Shown: piece by piece, positions 1-11,704 of the stretch
Layout: each line of letters begins with the position of its first letter
Position numbering within the stretch: the stretch's first letter is position 1
Translations under genes and position numbers: made by a program
From: Dipteris shenzhenensis
Lineage: Eukaryota; Polypodiophyta; Polypodiopsida; Gleicheniales
Length of the DNA: 64,000 nucleotides
Assembly: GCA_047967505.1 (NCBI GenBank)
Contig: CM106538.1
Reading direction: 5' to 3' (one strand)
Notes under the pieces: model-generated
The model's input: only the letters and a program-made list of their open reading frames with translations
Told to the model about the DNA's origin: nothing
The model's database searches: none

Positions 1-124
1 TATTTTTATTTCTTCCGTTCTTCCTTGCATCGATAGGCAGCTATGAATGGATATTTTTTTGAATGAATACTGCTTTTTACAACAAAAAGTGTATGGGTGT
101 GTGCGCGGGCGTGTGTGTATGTGT

Positions 125-290
125 TCTACTATTTCCGCATGTCACTCAGGCAATCCTTTTATGATTGCATGTCTATTTGTCAGATAGATTACACTGTTTA
201 CTTGTCTTACAATGAAATTTTCTGATTTTGTATTTTGCTACTCTCCACTTTGGGAGCACCCTCTTGTAATATAAAAGTACACGGTGATAA
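125..290 (+). repeat. LINE 3'-UTR fragment
   Basis: This stretch matches, base for base over long runs, the reverse complement of about 20340-20475, where the same sequence ends in an A run followed by a TG repeat. Shared landmarks include the CTTGTCTTACAATGAAA run and the CTTGTAATATAAAA run near the end. The copy here lacks the A-rich tail and diverges after about 275. I read it as a piece of the 3' untranslated region of the LINE-C family. The match is seen in the sequence; the assignment as a LINE 3' end is inferred from the minus-strand copy. Confidence 0.6.
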
Positions 291-299
291 GACAAAATC

Positions 300-1130
300 T
301 GTATCAAGTTTTTTAGCACTGTATATAGCTGTGGGTAGGCACATAGTTGTACACATCTAGGGTAGGTGTGGGCTTTTGGCATTTGTGGATTTTTCTTTCA
401 CAAGCATGATGGACTGATGTATATTTTTTTGAGATAATAAAGTAGGTTTTGCAGGGACTTCATGGGAAATGATGAAATGCAATGTGGTTGTACCATACTT
501 CCAAAGCAAGGGTGTCCAGTGTGTGGTCAAATGGAATGTTTTTAGGGTCATGTAAAGTCAAATCATGAAGGGTTTTTTTATGTTTTCCTGAGTCAATGTG
601 CACTTGCATGTTACAGGAATTTGATATGTTATGGTGTCCATGTCAAGGGGCTTTTCATGTGTGCACGGGGGTGCATGCAAGCTTTTATGTGCATGCTAAT
701 GTGTGTGGGAATTGTGTGACTAAAGGTCCAAAATGTGCATTTAACGTGATTTGGGGGAAATGTCTTGAGAGTGGTAAAATGTCACTGATGAGGTGGCAAA
801 TTAGGCTGAGGTGGCTGGACTGATTAGGAAGGCATCTTGCTCATGCAAAGGTGGCTACGTGATGGATGAAGGGATGCTTCTAATCGACGAGCTGGACGTA
901 GATGAAGGTGACAGCTTGCAGGAGAATTCGAGAAGGAGATCGTGGGCACACGGAGGATGATCACGTAAAGAATGAGAGGGTGTGGCCATGGTGAGCAAAA
1001 GAGAGCTTGATGACGGTAGAGGCGTCGCCATAGAAGAAGCAGGAGGACCTTGGAAGAGAAGGGAGCTTCATGAGCTCTGAGAACAAGGGTAGCCTTGCAT
1101 CGGGTGACGTGCGTGGGTTGAGGGCTGGAA
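300..1130. other. Stretch without recognised gene
   Basis: No coding region, RNA gene or repeat could be supported here. The open frames are short, lack codon structure and match nothing recognised. Confidence 0.5.
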
Positions 1131-1134
1131 AGAG

Positions 1135-1560
1135 CTGTACGGGCTTTGTACAAGCTGATGCAAGGGATCGTGTACGGGAGGAGCAATTGAATGCCAGCTA
1201 ATGCTGCTGATATAGCGACGTACAGACGGACATTAAATTCTACGTACGGGCTGGTACGAAATCTCAAGCGTGGGCTTGTACAGGCTGCAGTACGAGTTTG
1301 TACGGGCCTTAATTGCTGATTGGTACGGGCTGGTAGTATGGTGCCTTGATTGCAGGCTGTACGGGCACGTACGGGTCATTAAAGATGTCTTCTACGAGCT
1401 GTACGGAGGATGGTCGTCATTAAATGCAAGCTGTACGGACTACTGTGCATGGTTGTACCGGGTGTAAGTACCTGCTGTCGTACGTATGATTGTACGGCTG
1501 CTTGTACGGTGAACGTACCTGCAGGTTTACATATGATTGTACCCGCTAGTTCTTTTGGAC
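1135..1560 (+). repeat. GTAC-rich degenerate repeat block
   Basis: The motif GTACGG(G/C) and its variants (TGTACGGGC, CGTACGGG, GTACGGCTG) recur about twenty times in roughly 430 bases, far above expectation. Spacing is irregular at about 15-35 bases. Because GTAC is self-complementary, both strands carry it. A similar GTAC-rich block precedes ORF1 of LINE-B (5630-5875). I infer a degenerate tandem repeat, perhaps a detached LINE 5' region. No coding function is claimed. Confidence 0.5.
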
Positions 1561-1639
1561 AGATTGTGGGCACGAGGGTCATAGGCTGGCCGTTGCCTCA
1601 AGTTGTGTACTCATGGTTGGGCAGTGTTAAATGCTAACT

Positions 1640-2080
1640 ACCTGGGAGTGAGCAAAGCAATAATTACATAAGAATGCACACAGAGGTTATGCTTGGGGGT
1701 CTTGCTGGCCATTGAGCAGTGGGCTGTGGGTTCATAGTATTCTGAGGCTGACTGTTTTCTGAGCTTTTTTGGGGGAAGTTCAGTTCTAAGTTCAGTCTGT
1801 TTCAGGCTGTGTCTCTTTCAAAGAGTCTGTGTGTTCCTGTGTGTGTGTTCTAGTCAGATTGTGTGGGATATTAACTTGTTATTTTTGTGCTCTGGATATC
1901 TGCTCTGGAACTTGGTTCATAAGCTCATCATCTACGAGCCCACATTGCAGCTGATCCCTATGAAGTCTCACCTATCTGACGTGGTGAAGTACATAATTCC
2001 TAGTTGTCTTTCCATTTTTTCCTTATCAACGGATTTCACTTTTTTTATTTAAATGTGTGTGCGCACGCGCGTGCTCCTGG
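1640..2080. other. Stretch without recognised gene
   Basis: T- and TG-rich sequence before the first LINE match. It contains short GTGTGT runs but no recognisable gene. Confidence 0.4.
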
Positions 2081-2086
2081 AGGCAT

Positions 2087-5000
2087 GGCAAGGTGAAATT
2101 AGTTCCAAAAAAATGCTTGTGTGAATCCTGTTTTGATTGGAGACCAATCACTCTGATGCCTGTCATTTACAAACTTCTTGCTAAGATGATTGTGCAAAGG
2201 GTTAAAGGATTACTGCATGAAGGGTTACATCCAAGGCAATATGGATTTGTACCTCGCAAGCAAATGGATGCGTCAATTTCACGAGCAAAAACCTATGAGC
2301 AGGTTTATCTGAGCGTGTTTTTCAAGAGATTTTAAAATTTGTATTTCTTTAGGAAACATGGTTTTTACACTTTTATTTCACTAGAACTAGATCCCTTTTT
2401 CATAAAAATATATAGACTAGTCACTAATTCATTTTTACATAACATAAATTTTCTTATTCATAGACATCCTTTTGTACCCCTGTTATTACCTTAAAATAGT
2501 GTTCAAAAATAACTCCTTTTATAAACATCCCTCATAATCACTCTCAAAATATTAATATTATACATATATAATTACTTATTAAACACCTTTATATCATATG
2601 GCAATATCTTTCTAGTGTTTTTATAGCATAAATAACAAGATATTTATGGACATGTTTCTAAAGAAGTTTAAATAACTATAAATAAGTATTAACTTGGGCT
2701 TATATATCACTCTTATAAAATACATGTAATATTTAATACTATATATGCAAGATTTTTCAAAATATAACCCTATAGATGTGCTCAAATGGGATTTTCCGAT
2801 CAATTTGAGTGGTTGAATGACTATATTTGGACATTGGATGTGAAAGTTATGTCACTTTTAAAAGTGCTACCCAAGGTACCTTGAAAGACCTACTTCGAAG
2901 GGGTTTCGCTGGCGAAACTGCCTTGATGGTTTGCTTCAATGAGTTTTCTTTGGAGAAACCCTTTCATGAAGATATGTTGAGAGAAGTTTTTCAATGTCAC
3001 CTCCTATTAAGTAAAAATTGTAAGAAGGATCATAAGGAAATTCTCATAGAGAAGTCTACTCTACATGTAAGTTTCTTCAAAAGCCATCCCATTATGTTCT
3101 CACCATTCCCAAAGATTCACGTAAATATAATAGGCATTTCTATAATACTTTGCATATTTCGAAGTGAAACTATATTTTCTTCCGATCCATTTTTGCCATA
3201 TTTTTGCATAGTTGAATGCTTTTTTTTTCCTTCACTCGAACGCTCGGAAAATGCTCATCCCCCAAGTAAATCAATGACAATATTTCTAATGCTCTGATTG
3301 CCATTGAATACGCAAAGTATACTTCGCAGCATGTTTTGATCATGCAAGTGGAAAAAGCATTTGATACTATTCACTGGGACTTTATTTCTAATACCATGTC
3401 CAAGTTGGGATTTGGACCTAAATTGATCCAAGTGATCTATCTTCTATATCCAGCTTCTACTTCTCAATGCTTAATTAGCAGACACTTGCCTAGACTCTAG
3501 GCCTTGGACTTTGTTCATATCAGTGCGGCAGGGTTGCTCTCTCAGTGCTTTATTATATGCCATTGCTACACATCCCTTGTTGTTATATATGGATTATCTC
3601 ACTGGTTTGGGACAGCTACATGGTCTTCAACTCCCTGGAGCTCAACCTTTCTTAGCACAGGCATACGCTGATGATTCTTTTTTCATGCCACATAATAGCC
3701 CTGCTGAACTTAGACTTCTCATGAGGACTCTTTCTGATTATGGATTGGCAGCTGGTCTGAATATTAATTTTGATAAATCCAAACTTTTGCCGTTGAAAGC
3801 ATGTGATTGGCATTCGCTTATTTGGCATGGTCAGATTTTACAGCCAGATCTGATTGTCAGACATTTGGGCTATCCTATGGGCTGGAATATCACTATAAAA
3901 CAGCAAATGGTATGGGTGTCTGACAAACTTTATCAGAAATTGGATTATTGGAAATTATCCACATGGCCTCTGCATGTTCGACTCAAGATTGTTCAATCTA
4001 TTGTCATAGCTCATGTTCAATTCTATCTACCACTTTTACATTGGAATTCCAAAAACATAGATGCTTTCATGTCGCATGCAATGGAGCTCTTTTGGAAGAC
4101 AAATCTTGCAGGAAGGGCTTGAGGCTGTTAAAGATGCCTTTTGTATGTTCTCCCAAGCTACATGGGGGTCTCAACATACTTAACATTCATTTTCATATCT
4201 TGGCCAGAAAGATTACCATGCTTCCTACCTTTTTTCAGCAAAAACAGCTATGGGCTATCATGCTATCTGCTATGTGTATGAACATGACACATGCTTATGG
4301 GGATTGGATTACAGATCATTGGGACGTGGTCATTGGCAAATTTCAGGGAAAGATTTATGTTTGTCCTTACTCATCTTCATTACTTCAAGATTGGAAGCGC
4401 GTGCTTTCTAAAGTTAAATGGTCTCCTGTTAATTCAGCTCAGCCTAACTCACTTCGTCAAGAAAGCATACACTGGAGTTTAGCATTTGACACCCGTCTTG
4501 CTTTACAGGAACCGGTTCGGGCATACAATCTTATGAAGCTTGGGATTCATTACATTGCAGATGCAATGGATGATCAGGGATATATCTTATCATTTCCAGA
4601 TGCCTGTCATCATTTTCCTCTTGGTATGCATCATTGACTTGTATGGAGGAAAATAAGTGATTTGTTGCAGCCCTTCCTTCCAATTCCTCCATGTGATGGT
4701 TCTCATAGACTTCAAGATTGGCATCTGGTGTCTGATACTCTAGGATTACACCCGCTTACTTTGCAGGCTCTTACTTGTATGCAATCTTATAGGCTGATTT
4801 TGCCTCCTCCATGGATTGTCCAGCATGGGAATGCTCTTTGGCATCTGCACAAACCTCTTTCCTGATGGAAGTCAAATCTCAAAGTCTTGTGGAGAAATAA
4901 GCTACCTAAAAACGACGACTGTTTCTTTGGAGATGTTTGGTGGGCATTTTTTCAATAAGGGTCACTTTGGCTAAGCGCAGGATTGCAGCTGCTCATTGTT

Positions 5001-5215
5001 TGAGATGTTCCAGTTATAAGACTGTTCTACATCTTCTGTGGTTCTGTCCTCACTCCAGAGCTCTCTTGGATCATATTTCACACTGTCTTCATCTATGTTT
5101 TCCTACTCATGGATTTGGGAAATATTTCTGGATCTTCAGGAGGTTGACTCCAGCGCAAGCTCAATACTCTCTCTTTTTTCATTGGGTTAGATTTTGGGCA
5201 CTCTGGACTGTTTGA
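2087..5215 (+). pseudogene. LINE-A ORF2 (reverse transcriptase) pseudogene
   Basis: Reverse transcriptase of a non-LTR retrotransposon, broken. In order: the DWRPITLMPVIYK motif (about 2140-2175) and the QYGFVPRK motif (about 2238-2262); then, after the insertion, the catalytic-aspartate region in FDTIHWDF (about 3360-3385); the RQGCSLSALLYAIATHP motif (3520-3575); and the YADD active site (about 3664-3676). A zinc-finger-like HLLWFCPHSRALL motif of the zf-RVT type lies near 5027-5065. At least two frame changes and several stops (for example at 4120 and 4635) separate the pieces. The N-terminal endonuclease is missing. The family assignment rests on these motifs and on colinearity with LINE-B. 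Confidence 0.85.
2271..3267. mobile_element. Unidentified ~1 kb insertion in LINE-A
   Basis: LINE homology stops after the QYGFVPRK motif and resumes near 3276 with codons colinear with LINE-B (NISNALIAIEYAK). The foreign DNA between is AT-rich in its first half. The possible target duplication AAATGGATG (2262-2270) versus AAATCAATG (3268-3276) agrees at 7 of 9 bases, a length known for Mutator-like elements. Terminal inverted repeats are not convincing. An open segment at 2827-3068 ends in ACAT followed by GTAAGT, a good splice donor, so the insert may carry a captured exon. The protein segment is not one I recognise. Boundaries are approximate. Confidence 0.5.
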
Positions 5216-5445
5216 AAACAAAGAAATCAGGTTTTCTTGGGGAAACCATTGCTCCAACCTTACAAGTTTTTCAGAGCCTCATTACGACAATCTCTGTATG
5301 ATGCTTGTCGTGAGAATGACTTGGATGTATCTTCATCAGAGGCGTTTTCCCACTGCTTCTGATTTTTCTGAATAGTCTATTCTGTAGAATATTCTCATTG
5401 TAAAAGGCTTTTCTAATATAAATACAGTGGTTTCACCAAAAAAAG

Positions 5446-5512
5446 TATGTGTGTGTGTGTGTGTGTGTGTGTGTTTGTGGTGTGTGTGTATGTGTTTGTG
5501 TTAGTCACATGT
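5446..5512 (+). repeat. TG microsatellite at LINE-A 3' end
   Basis: A near-perfect TG run with a few interruptions follows directly on the A run that ends LINE-A. The same junction (A run then TG repeat) occurs at the ends of LINE-B and LINE-C. Confidence 0.9.
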
Positions 5513-5629
5513 GTGGAAGCACAGTGTGTGAGAGAGAGATCCCGTGCTAGCCCTCGTGCTCCCATGCTGCAGCTGCTTGTTTCTCCCTCAGTTTGACACC
5601 CTTGAGGTTCTGTTTGACGCCCATTTTGT

Positions 5630-5875
5630 GTCCGTACGCTCTGTCAAAAAATTCGAGGAAAAAAAATCGTACTGTTAAAAATCCGTACGAATTTGCCCGT
5701 ACAACCAAGAAAAATCCATACAGTTTTGTCCGTACGGTCATGAAAAATCTGTACAGTTTTGTTGTCACAAAATTCAAAAAAAAATTAAATTAAAAAAATC
5801 GTACTGTCAAAAATCTGTACGATTTTGTCCGTACAGCCGGGAAAAATCAGCACGCTTTTGTCCGTACAGTTTTGT
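5630..5875 (+). repeat. CCGTAC tandem motif, putative LINE-B 5' UTR
   Basis: About 250 bases before ORF1 contain a degenerate repeat of roughly 35-45 bases, with the pattern GAAAAATC(C/T)GTAC followed by TTTTGTCCGTAC. At least six CCGTAC or CTGTAC sites lie between poly-A segments. The position just upstream of ORF1 suggests the LINE 5' untranslated region, where internal promoters of LINEs lie; that role is an inference. Confidence 0.5.
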
Positions 5876-6003
5876 ACTTGCTGTGCTTTCCTCCTTGTAA
5901 AGCGTTGCTGCTTCCAAGCCTTTTCCTTAACTCGAATGGTGGATTATTCCTATGAGAAACCTTTCACAAAGACAAGTCGGTTTCCAACAAGAAACAAAAA
6001 CAG

Positions 6004-7111
6004 GTGATGGATTCAGATGATTCCCTTCATGACTCTGCTGAGGCTCAGCTTGTTTGTGAGGTTATGCATGAAGGGTTTGAAGACACCCGCAAAGGTTGGA
6101 AAGATCCACTTCCCACCACTGGCATTATGGTGGAAGTGGATGATATATTTGATCCAGTTAAGGAGTATGCAAAGCATGTCATTATAATTTTCTTCCCAGG
6201 ACGGATGCTTGCTACAGCAGATGTTGGGAATTGGTTGACTCGAACCCTGGGTGGTTCTTATGTCAAAAAAGTTCATTATGTAGCGAGGAGCTTTTTTGAG
6301 ATCATCATGGCTGATGAGGAGCACCGTCAGATTTTGTTGGAGCACTCTCCTCTCTTCTATGGCCAACAAATGGTCCATGTCCTGCCCTGGTCTCCCACCC
6401 AAGATTATCAGGCATTGATTCGGCATCATTGCCCTGTTTGAGTAGAAGTTGTGGATTTTCCTCAATGCTTGTCTTCTCTTCTACCTAAAATTGCAGCTTC
6501 CCTCAGTAAGGTGGTATGTCCACCGCGACCCAATGGAAATTCAAATCGCTTCTGCATTTTGTGGGATACGGATCATCCCACTCCAGCTTCATATTCGGTT
6601 ACTATGAATAATGTTTCCATGGGGAGTGCCTTTTACAAGCTCAAGTGGGGGCTGTTTGCAGGTGCTTGCTTTGAATGCAAGCAATTTGGGCACATGGCTT
6701 CACAATGCCCTTCCCGAGCTCCACGGATGCCAATGCAAGCTGAAATGGTTCAGCCTTTGAATAAGAATGCAAATGCCTCTTCTATGGTCGAAAACAAAGG
6801 GGTCAAACAGTTTTTCTTTGTTCAAGACAAAGGCAAAGCCCTGGCTGTCTCAAATGGTAATGCTTCTTTTCCTGTGCCTTTGTCCTCTCCACCTTAGGGG
6901 AAGAGGGAAAAAAATTTTGACTGATGGATGGCAAACTCCTCGCAAAGTGATCTCCCCCAAGCGACCTTTGCCTTCTCAAACTTGGAGTGGTGCATCCTCT
7001 CATGGGAAAACACCTGCTGAAAACTCTAGTATTGGCTTGACCTGGGCTGCTGTGACTGCAAATCGGACCTTGTTTCCTGAAGAAGTTGTTGCACTTTTGT
7101 CCTCTCCTTAG
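6004..7111 (+). pseudogene. LINE-B ORF1 (nucleic-acid-binding protein) pseudogene
   Basis: ORF1 of plant LINEs encodes an RNA-binding chaperone that coats the element transcript. The frame opens at 6004 and runs to an in-frame TGA at 6439, directly followed in the same frame by VEVVDFP. In related ORF1 proteins a tryptophan commonly sits at such a position, so TGG to TGA is a likely origin. The frame continues to a zinc knuckle C-x2-C-x4-H-x4-C (CFECKQFGHMASQC, about 6668-6710) and stops at 6895. A second reading frame (6767-7111) then carries the C-terminal DGWQTPRK segment, so a frameshift lies near 6890. Start choice: first ATG after the repeat region. Confidence 0.75.
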
Positions 7112-10100
7112 GCTAATGCTTCATCCCAAGATAGAGGCCCGGACATTTAGGTGAAAATGCAGACAACCTGTCCCAAATGTGTGATGGTCGCAAATGGAAA
7201 CTGGTCTGGATGTATATCAAGCAATTGTAGCCTAATATAGTTGCTTTGCAAGAGCATAATCAGCATATGTATGCTGGTCAGATAGGCCATTTTGCTGGTT
7301 ATGATATCTTCTATGCTAGAGAGCACTCCTTTTCTGGTGTGGCTTTTTTGATAAAGCACGACCTTCAACCTGTTGTGGCTCTCAATGATCGCCATGGTAG
7401 ATGGATTATTGTTCAATGCCTTGTTCAAGGAGAAATTTTTGAATTTGCATCGGTTTATGCCCCCCAATCTTCTCATGATAGAGCTTTGATATGGATTGCC
7501 ATGCATACTTATCCATGGCGACAACATGCCTTCATTTGTGGTGACTTTAATAATGCCCCTCAATCGGGTGACAACACCTCAAGCCACACTCATATGTCGG
7601 CTTCTGAAACACAGGCATGGTTTGATTTTTTGCTTCAGTTGCGCCTGATTGATCTCTGGAAGGAATTACAGCCCATGCTTCCGGGCTATACCTTTTAGCA
7701 TACTGCTCAATCTTCTTATCAGGCACGCTTGGACAAATGGTATCAGGTTGATCCACAGCATTGTGATGCCTTTACTTGTCAAATTTGGGTTGATATCGGA
7801 TCATGCTCCTCTTTGGTTGAGGCTTTCCTTACATGAATTTCCCACTGACAGAATGCCTTGCCGAAGGCTTGTGCTAATTAATAATAGTTATCTGGAGCAT
7901 GCTAACTTTAAAGCCTTGGTCTCTGATGCTATTCAACCTCTCTCTCGTCAGATACACATTGGTTTGGATTATGCCTCGCAGGCTTTTGTTCCTCGGATGC
8001 AAGCAGTTATTTGAGATTATGGCAAATCCTATATGCAAGCCACAAGGGAGACTATAGCACATGCCAAATTTACTTGTCAGAGTTTGACTGAGCTTGCTCA
8101 TCTTTGCCCTTTGTCTTCAGAGGAAAGCATGCTCTTATGTCAGGCTCAATTCTCTCTTCAATCCAATGATCACAGAAATCTTGCTAAATGGGAAACCCGA
8201 TCCAGACAACAGGCTTTTTTGGATAAAGGCTGCTCTTCCAAGCAAATTTTTAAGAGTTTACACTACAAAAGACAGGCTGCCAATATTTGTCGGATCCGGA
8301 TGCTTGATGGTTCTTGGTCAACATCTCGTTCAGAGCTTGCTGATTTATGTGTGCAGCACTTCTCCACTCATTTTGAGCATGTGGATACTCTTTCTCCTCG
8401 GGTCATGTATGCACGTCAGCTTCTTATGCAGCATATTCATCCAATTCTGTCTAATGCTCAGGCTTTGAAACTTGAACATCCCTTCACTCAAAGAAAATTG
8501 TCTGATGCACTGAGATCCTGTGGCAGATGGAAATCTCCAGGACAGGATGGTCTCATTGTTGAATTCTTTCTTGCATTTTGGGATCTTCTTAAATTCACCT
8601 TGCTGCAAATGGTAAATACAGCATGGCAAAATCAACAGATGCCTGTGTCATGGAAAAAGGGTCTTCTCAAGCTGATTCCAAAGAAGCAGCTATGTGATTC
8701 ACTTGGTGATTGGAGGCCAATCACGCTCATGCCAGTCATTTACAAGATCATTGCCAAAATGGTGGTTGATCGGATTAAAGGTTATTTGCATGATGGGTTG
8801 CATCCCTCCCAATATGGCTTTGTTCCACGTCGCCATATCACATATAACATTGCCAATGCTTATATTGGGATTGAATATGCCAAATACACACAGCAGGATG
8901 TTCTATTCTTGCAGGTAGATATTGCAAAATCCTTTGACACAGTTCAATGGGATTTCATCTCGTAAACTATGCGAGCTTTGGGGTTTGGACCAAAAATGCA
9001 GCAGGTTATTTACTAGCTTTACAGAGATAGCAATGCGGCTTGCATTCTTTCTGGGGATATCTCTGATGAGTGGACTCTTCGTTGTTCGGTCCGTCAGGGA
9101 TGCCCTCTCAGTGCTTTACTGTATGCCATTGCTACTCATCCTATGCTGCAATATATTGATCATCTTGTGGCTACAGGATGTTAATCTCAACATGGTTGCT
9201 CAAGCTTATGCTGATGATTCTTTCTTTACCCCGAAGAATACACCCCATGATCTTGGTGCCTTGATGCAGGTCCTCTTTGTTTATGGTTTGACAGCTGGTC
9301 TTCATGTTAATTTTCAGAAGTCTAAGCTGCTCCCTTTGCATTCCAAAGACTGGCATAGTCTATTATGGCCCGGGGATATCATTCCACCCACTCAGTTTGT
9401 TCGTCATCTTGGTTACCCTTTGGGGTGGGAAGTCACTCGCTGACAACAAATTGATTGGATTTTTGCTAAGCTTCGGAAAAAGCTTGAGTATTGAAAACTG
9501 GCAACCTAGCCTTTGCACGCTCGTCTTCTAATAGTGCAGTCCATCCTTGTGGCATGTATTCAATTTTACTTGCCATTGATCATGTTCACTAAGGCAGATC
9601 TTACATCTTTCATGTCTGTCTTTATGGAAAACTTTTGGAGATCTAAACATGGTAGAAAAAGTCTTAGGGTGCTTTCGATGCATCACATTTGTTCTCCCAA
9701 GATGCATGGTGGATTGAACATCACGGATATTCATGTGCATATTCTTGCCCACAGGGGAAAAATCTTGCTGCAATTTCTGCAAGGTGATCAGCCTTGGGCT
9801 CTTATAATTGGGACTCTGATCACTCATATCAGTATTTCTGTGTTTGGTCATTAGCAACTCAATCAATGGGATTTCTTTTTTCGCTACACTGATGGCACTT
9901 TGTCTGGCTGCCCTTTTGTCTCCCGCTTGCTTCTTGACTAGAAGCATGTTCTTTCTCATCTGGAATGGAATGGACGGCAATCTTTGCTTGGGAATTCTTT
10001 GAGAGCTGAAAGCATTCACTGGTCGAAAGTCTTTCACCCTCCCTTGGCTTTATAGGAACCTCGACGTTCCTACTTTGTCTCATTTAAAGGCATCACCTCG

Positions 10101-10752
10101 GTTGCTGATGTTATAGATGATGCTGGTACTGTGCTCCCCTTTTCTCTAGCAGCCACTACATATGGATTGGGCTCTCATTATCATCCTTTGTGGCGACAAA
10201 TTACTTCTATGCTTTCGCGTTTAGTTCCGATTCCTCCTTTGGAACTCCAGGACCGGCTGGAAGATTGGACTTTGACTTCTCAAGGATCCTCTTCTCGTCC
10301 TTTGAGGCTATCTCAGATCGTTGTACCTGCAGTATATAAAATCCTTTTGCCTCAACCTTGGGTTTCAGAGAGAGGTGATTCTGTTTGGCGAATGCATCAC
10401 CTAGCCAGTGGTGGAGGAAAAGATTACAGCAGCTTTGGGCCTATAAAGTACCCCTTCGACAACAGGTTTTCTTTTGGCGAGTTCTTTTGGGAGTGTTTCC
10501 ATCTGGACAGCTATTAGCTCATCAACACATTGCTCCTACACTTTGCCACAGATATTCTGCTTCTTCGGAGACTGTGCCTCACTTGTTTTGGCATTGTCCG
10601 TGCTCTCGTGATTTTTTTTATCTGCTTCGACAGCACCTACGAGCAAGATTCCCATCTATTCCATTTGGGAAGTTCTTCTGGCTATTTGGGTTTCATCCAT
10701 CCAGACCGGAGTTTCATCTTTTCTTCGTTTGGGTTCGCTACTGGGTACTATG

Positions 10753-11691
10753 TGTCACCACAATGTAAATATCCTAAGTCAAAGTACAGTTGACCATTTA
10801 TTTGATCATAATTAAAGAGTTTTATATGTGTTAATTACGGTCAAAGAGTCATTTTAATGGTCAAAGGATTGACTACGGTCAAAGATACTTGACTCTAGTC
10901 AAGTAAACCTGACTACGGTCAGGGAGTGTTGACTTCGGTCAACAAGACTTGGCATGCGCCAAGAGGGGTTAACCCCGGTTAACCAAGATGTGCCAACCTC
11001 GGTTGGAGAGACTTGGCTATAATTAAGGCGCCTTGACCCTTGGTCAAAGCTCTTTAATTATAATCAAGAGTGTTGACTCCGGTCAACCAGAGAAAATATA
11101 TATATTTATTTGTATATATATTTGTTTAGATGTGCACATGTGTTCAGTGGGGACGCCCACCGTGACTAGGATTAGTCCACAGTGTGTTATTTGCATGCAA
11201 AGCGCTAACAATTAATGGGTACCATGGTGGTGCGCTTTAATTAATTGTTGCAGGTACTAGGAAGGATTATTTTTCCTAAGCGAAATGGGAGCCTGACAAG
11301 CACCTAGGAAGCGGTTCGTGTGACCGAGAGCTTTGAAGACTCCAGAATGGCCCTAAGTGGCTTGTAATAAGAGTTAGTCTAGATTATAGACAAGTGGCAT
11401 GTTGCCAATTTGAATGGGGTTTGAAGCCCTTGTAAAGAAGGATTTTCTTTTCACGTAGAGAAGAGAGAGACTTACGAGACAGCTTCCTGCTGAACTTTTG
11501 TAACAGTTTTTCTGAAAGTAATAAAGACCTTCGGGGGGGTCCAGCCCGACAATTTGTCCTGGGCCCTAGTGTTTGTTCAGAGAGAGGGAGAGAGGGAGAG
11601 CTTTGGAGAAGGGAGAGTTGTGGACAGTTTGAATTCTGTCGTTGACGTGAAGCCATAGTTGTTTTATTTCCCACGCTCAGTTTCGGTTTTA
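10753..11691 (+). repeat. 5' LTR of chromovirus
   Basis: 939 bases from TGTCACCAC to GGTTTTA. The U3 contains a hairpin array (10869-11087), followed by an AT-rich TATA-like stretch (11093-11112). An AATAAAG polyadenylation-like signal lies at 11519-11525. Conserved blocks GGGGACGCCCAC (11150-11161) and GCATGCAAAGCGCTAAC (11193-11209) recur in a diverged LTR at 22.3-23.0 kb, which suggests they matter for function. Confidence 0.97.
10869..11087 (+). promoter_or_regulatory. Tandem array of short hairpins in U3
   Basis: Successive inverted repeats, mostly 14-18 bases: 10869-10882 (TTGAC-TACG-GTCAA), 10888-10903 (CTTGAC-TCTA-GTCAAG), 10908-10923 (CCTGAC-TACG-GTCAGG), 10928-10943 (GTTGAC-TTCG-GTCAAC), 10948-10963 (CTTGGC-ATGC-GCCAAG), 10967-10984 (GGTTAAC-CCCG-GTTAACC), 10993-11006 (CCAAC-CTCG-GTTGG), 11033-11047 (TTGACC-CTT-GGTCAA) and 11072-11087 (GTTGAC-TCCG-GTCAAC). 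Weaker copies lie before 10869 and at 11012-11027 and 11052-11068. Stems change in sequence but stay complementary, and most loops are exactly four bases. TTGAC also matches the W-box core bound by WRKY factors. The identical array is present in the 3' LTR. Confidence 0.85.
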
Positions 11692-11692
11692 T

Positions 11693-11704
11693 TGGTATCA
11701 GAGC
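11693..11704 (+). other. Primer binding site (tRNA-iMet type)
   Basis: TGGTATCAGAGC lies one base after the 5' LTR. It is the standard plant retrotransposon primer site complementary to the 3' end of initiator methionine tRNA. Confidence 0.95.

Larger units (their letters stand above)
2085..5445 (+). mobile_element. LINE-A: 5'-truncated LINE, interrupted
   Basis: The element carries the reverse transcriptase and C-terminal part of a plant LINE ORF2 and is closely related to LINE-B downstream. It starts abruptly inside the RT domain at about 2085, as expected for 5' truncation during target-primed reverse transcription. It is broken by a foreign insertion between about 2271 and 3267. Its 3' end reads TTTCACC followed by an A run at 5432-5444 and then a long TG repeat. 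The open frame is interrupted by several stops and frame changes, so the copy is dead. Confidence 0.85.

Noticed and set aside
824-1267. 147-aa open frame on the minus strand
   Set aside because: Overlaps the GTAC-rich repeat block and shows no domain or conserved motif.
6013-6465. 150-aa minus-strand frame opposite LINE-B ORF1
   Set aside because: Antisense shadow of ORF1, which carries the zinc knuckle and colinear LINE features.
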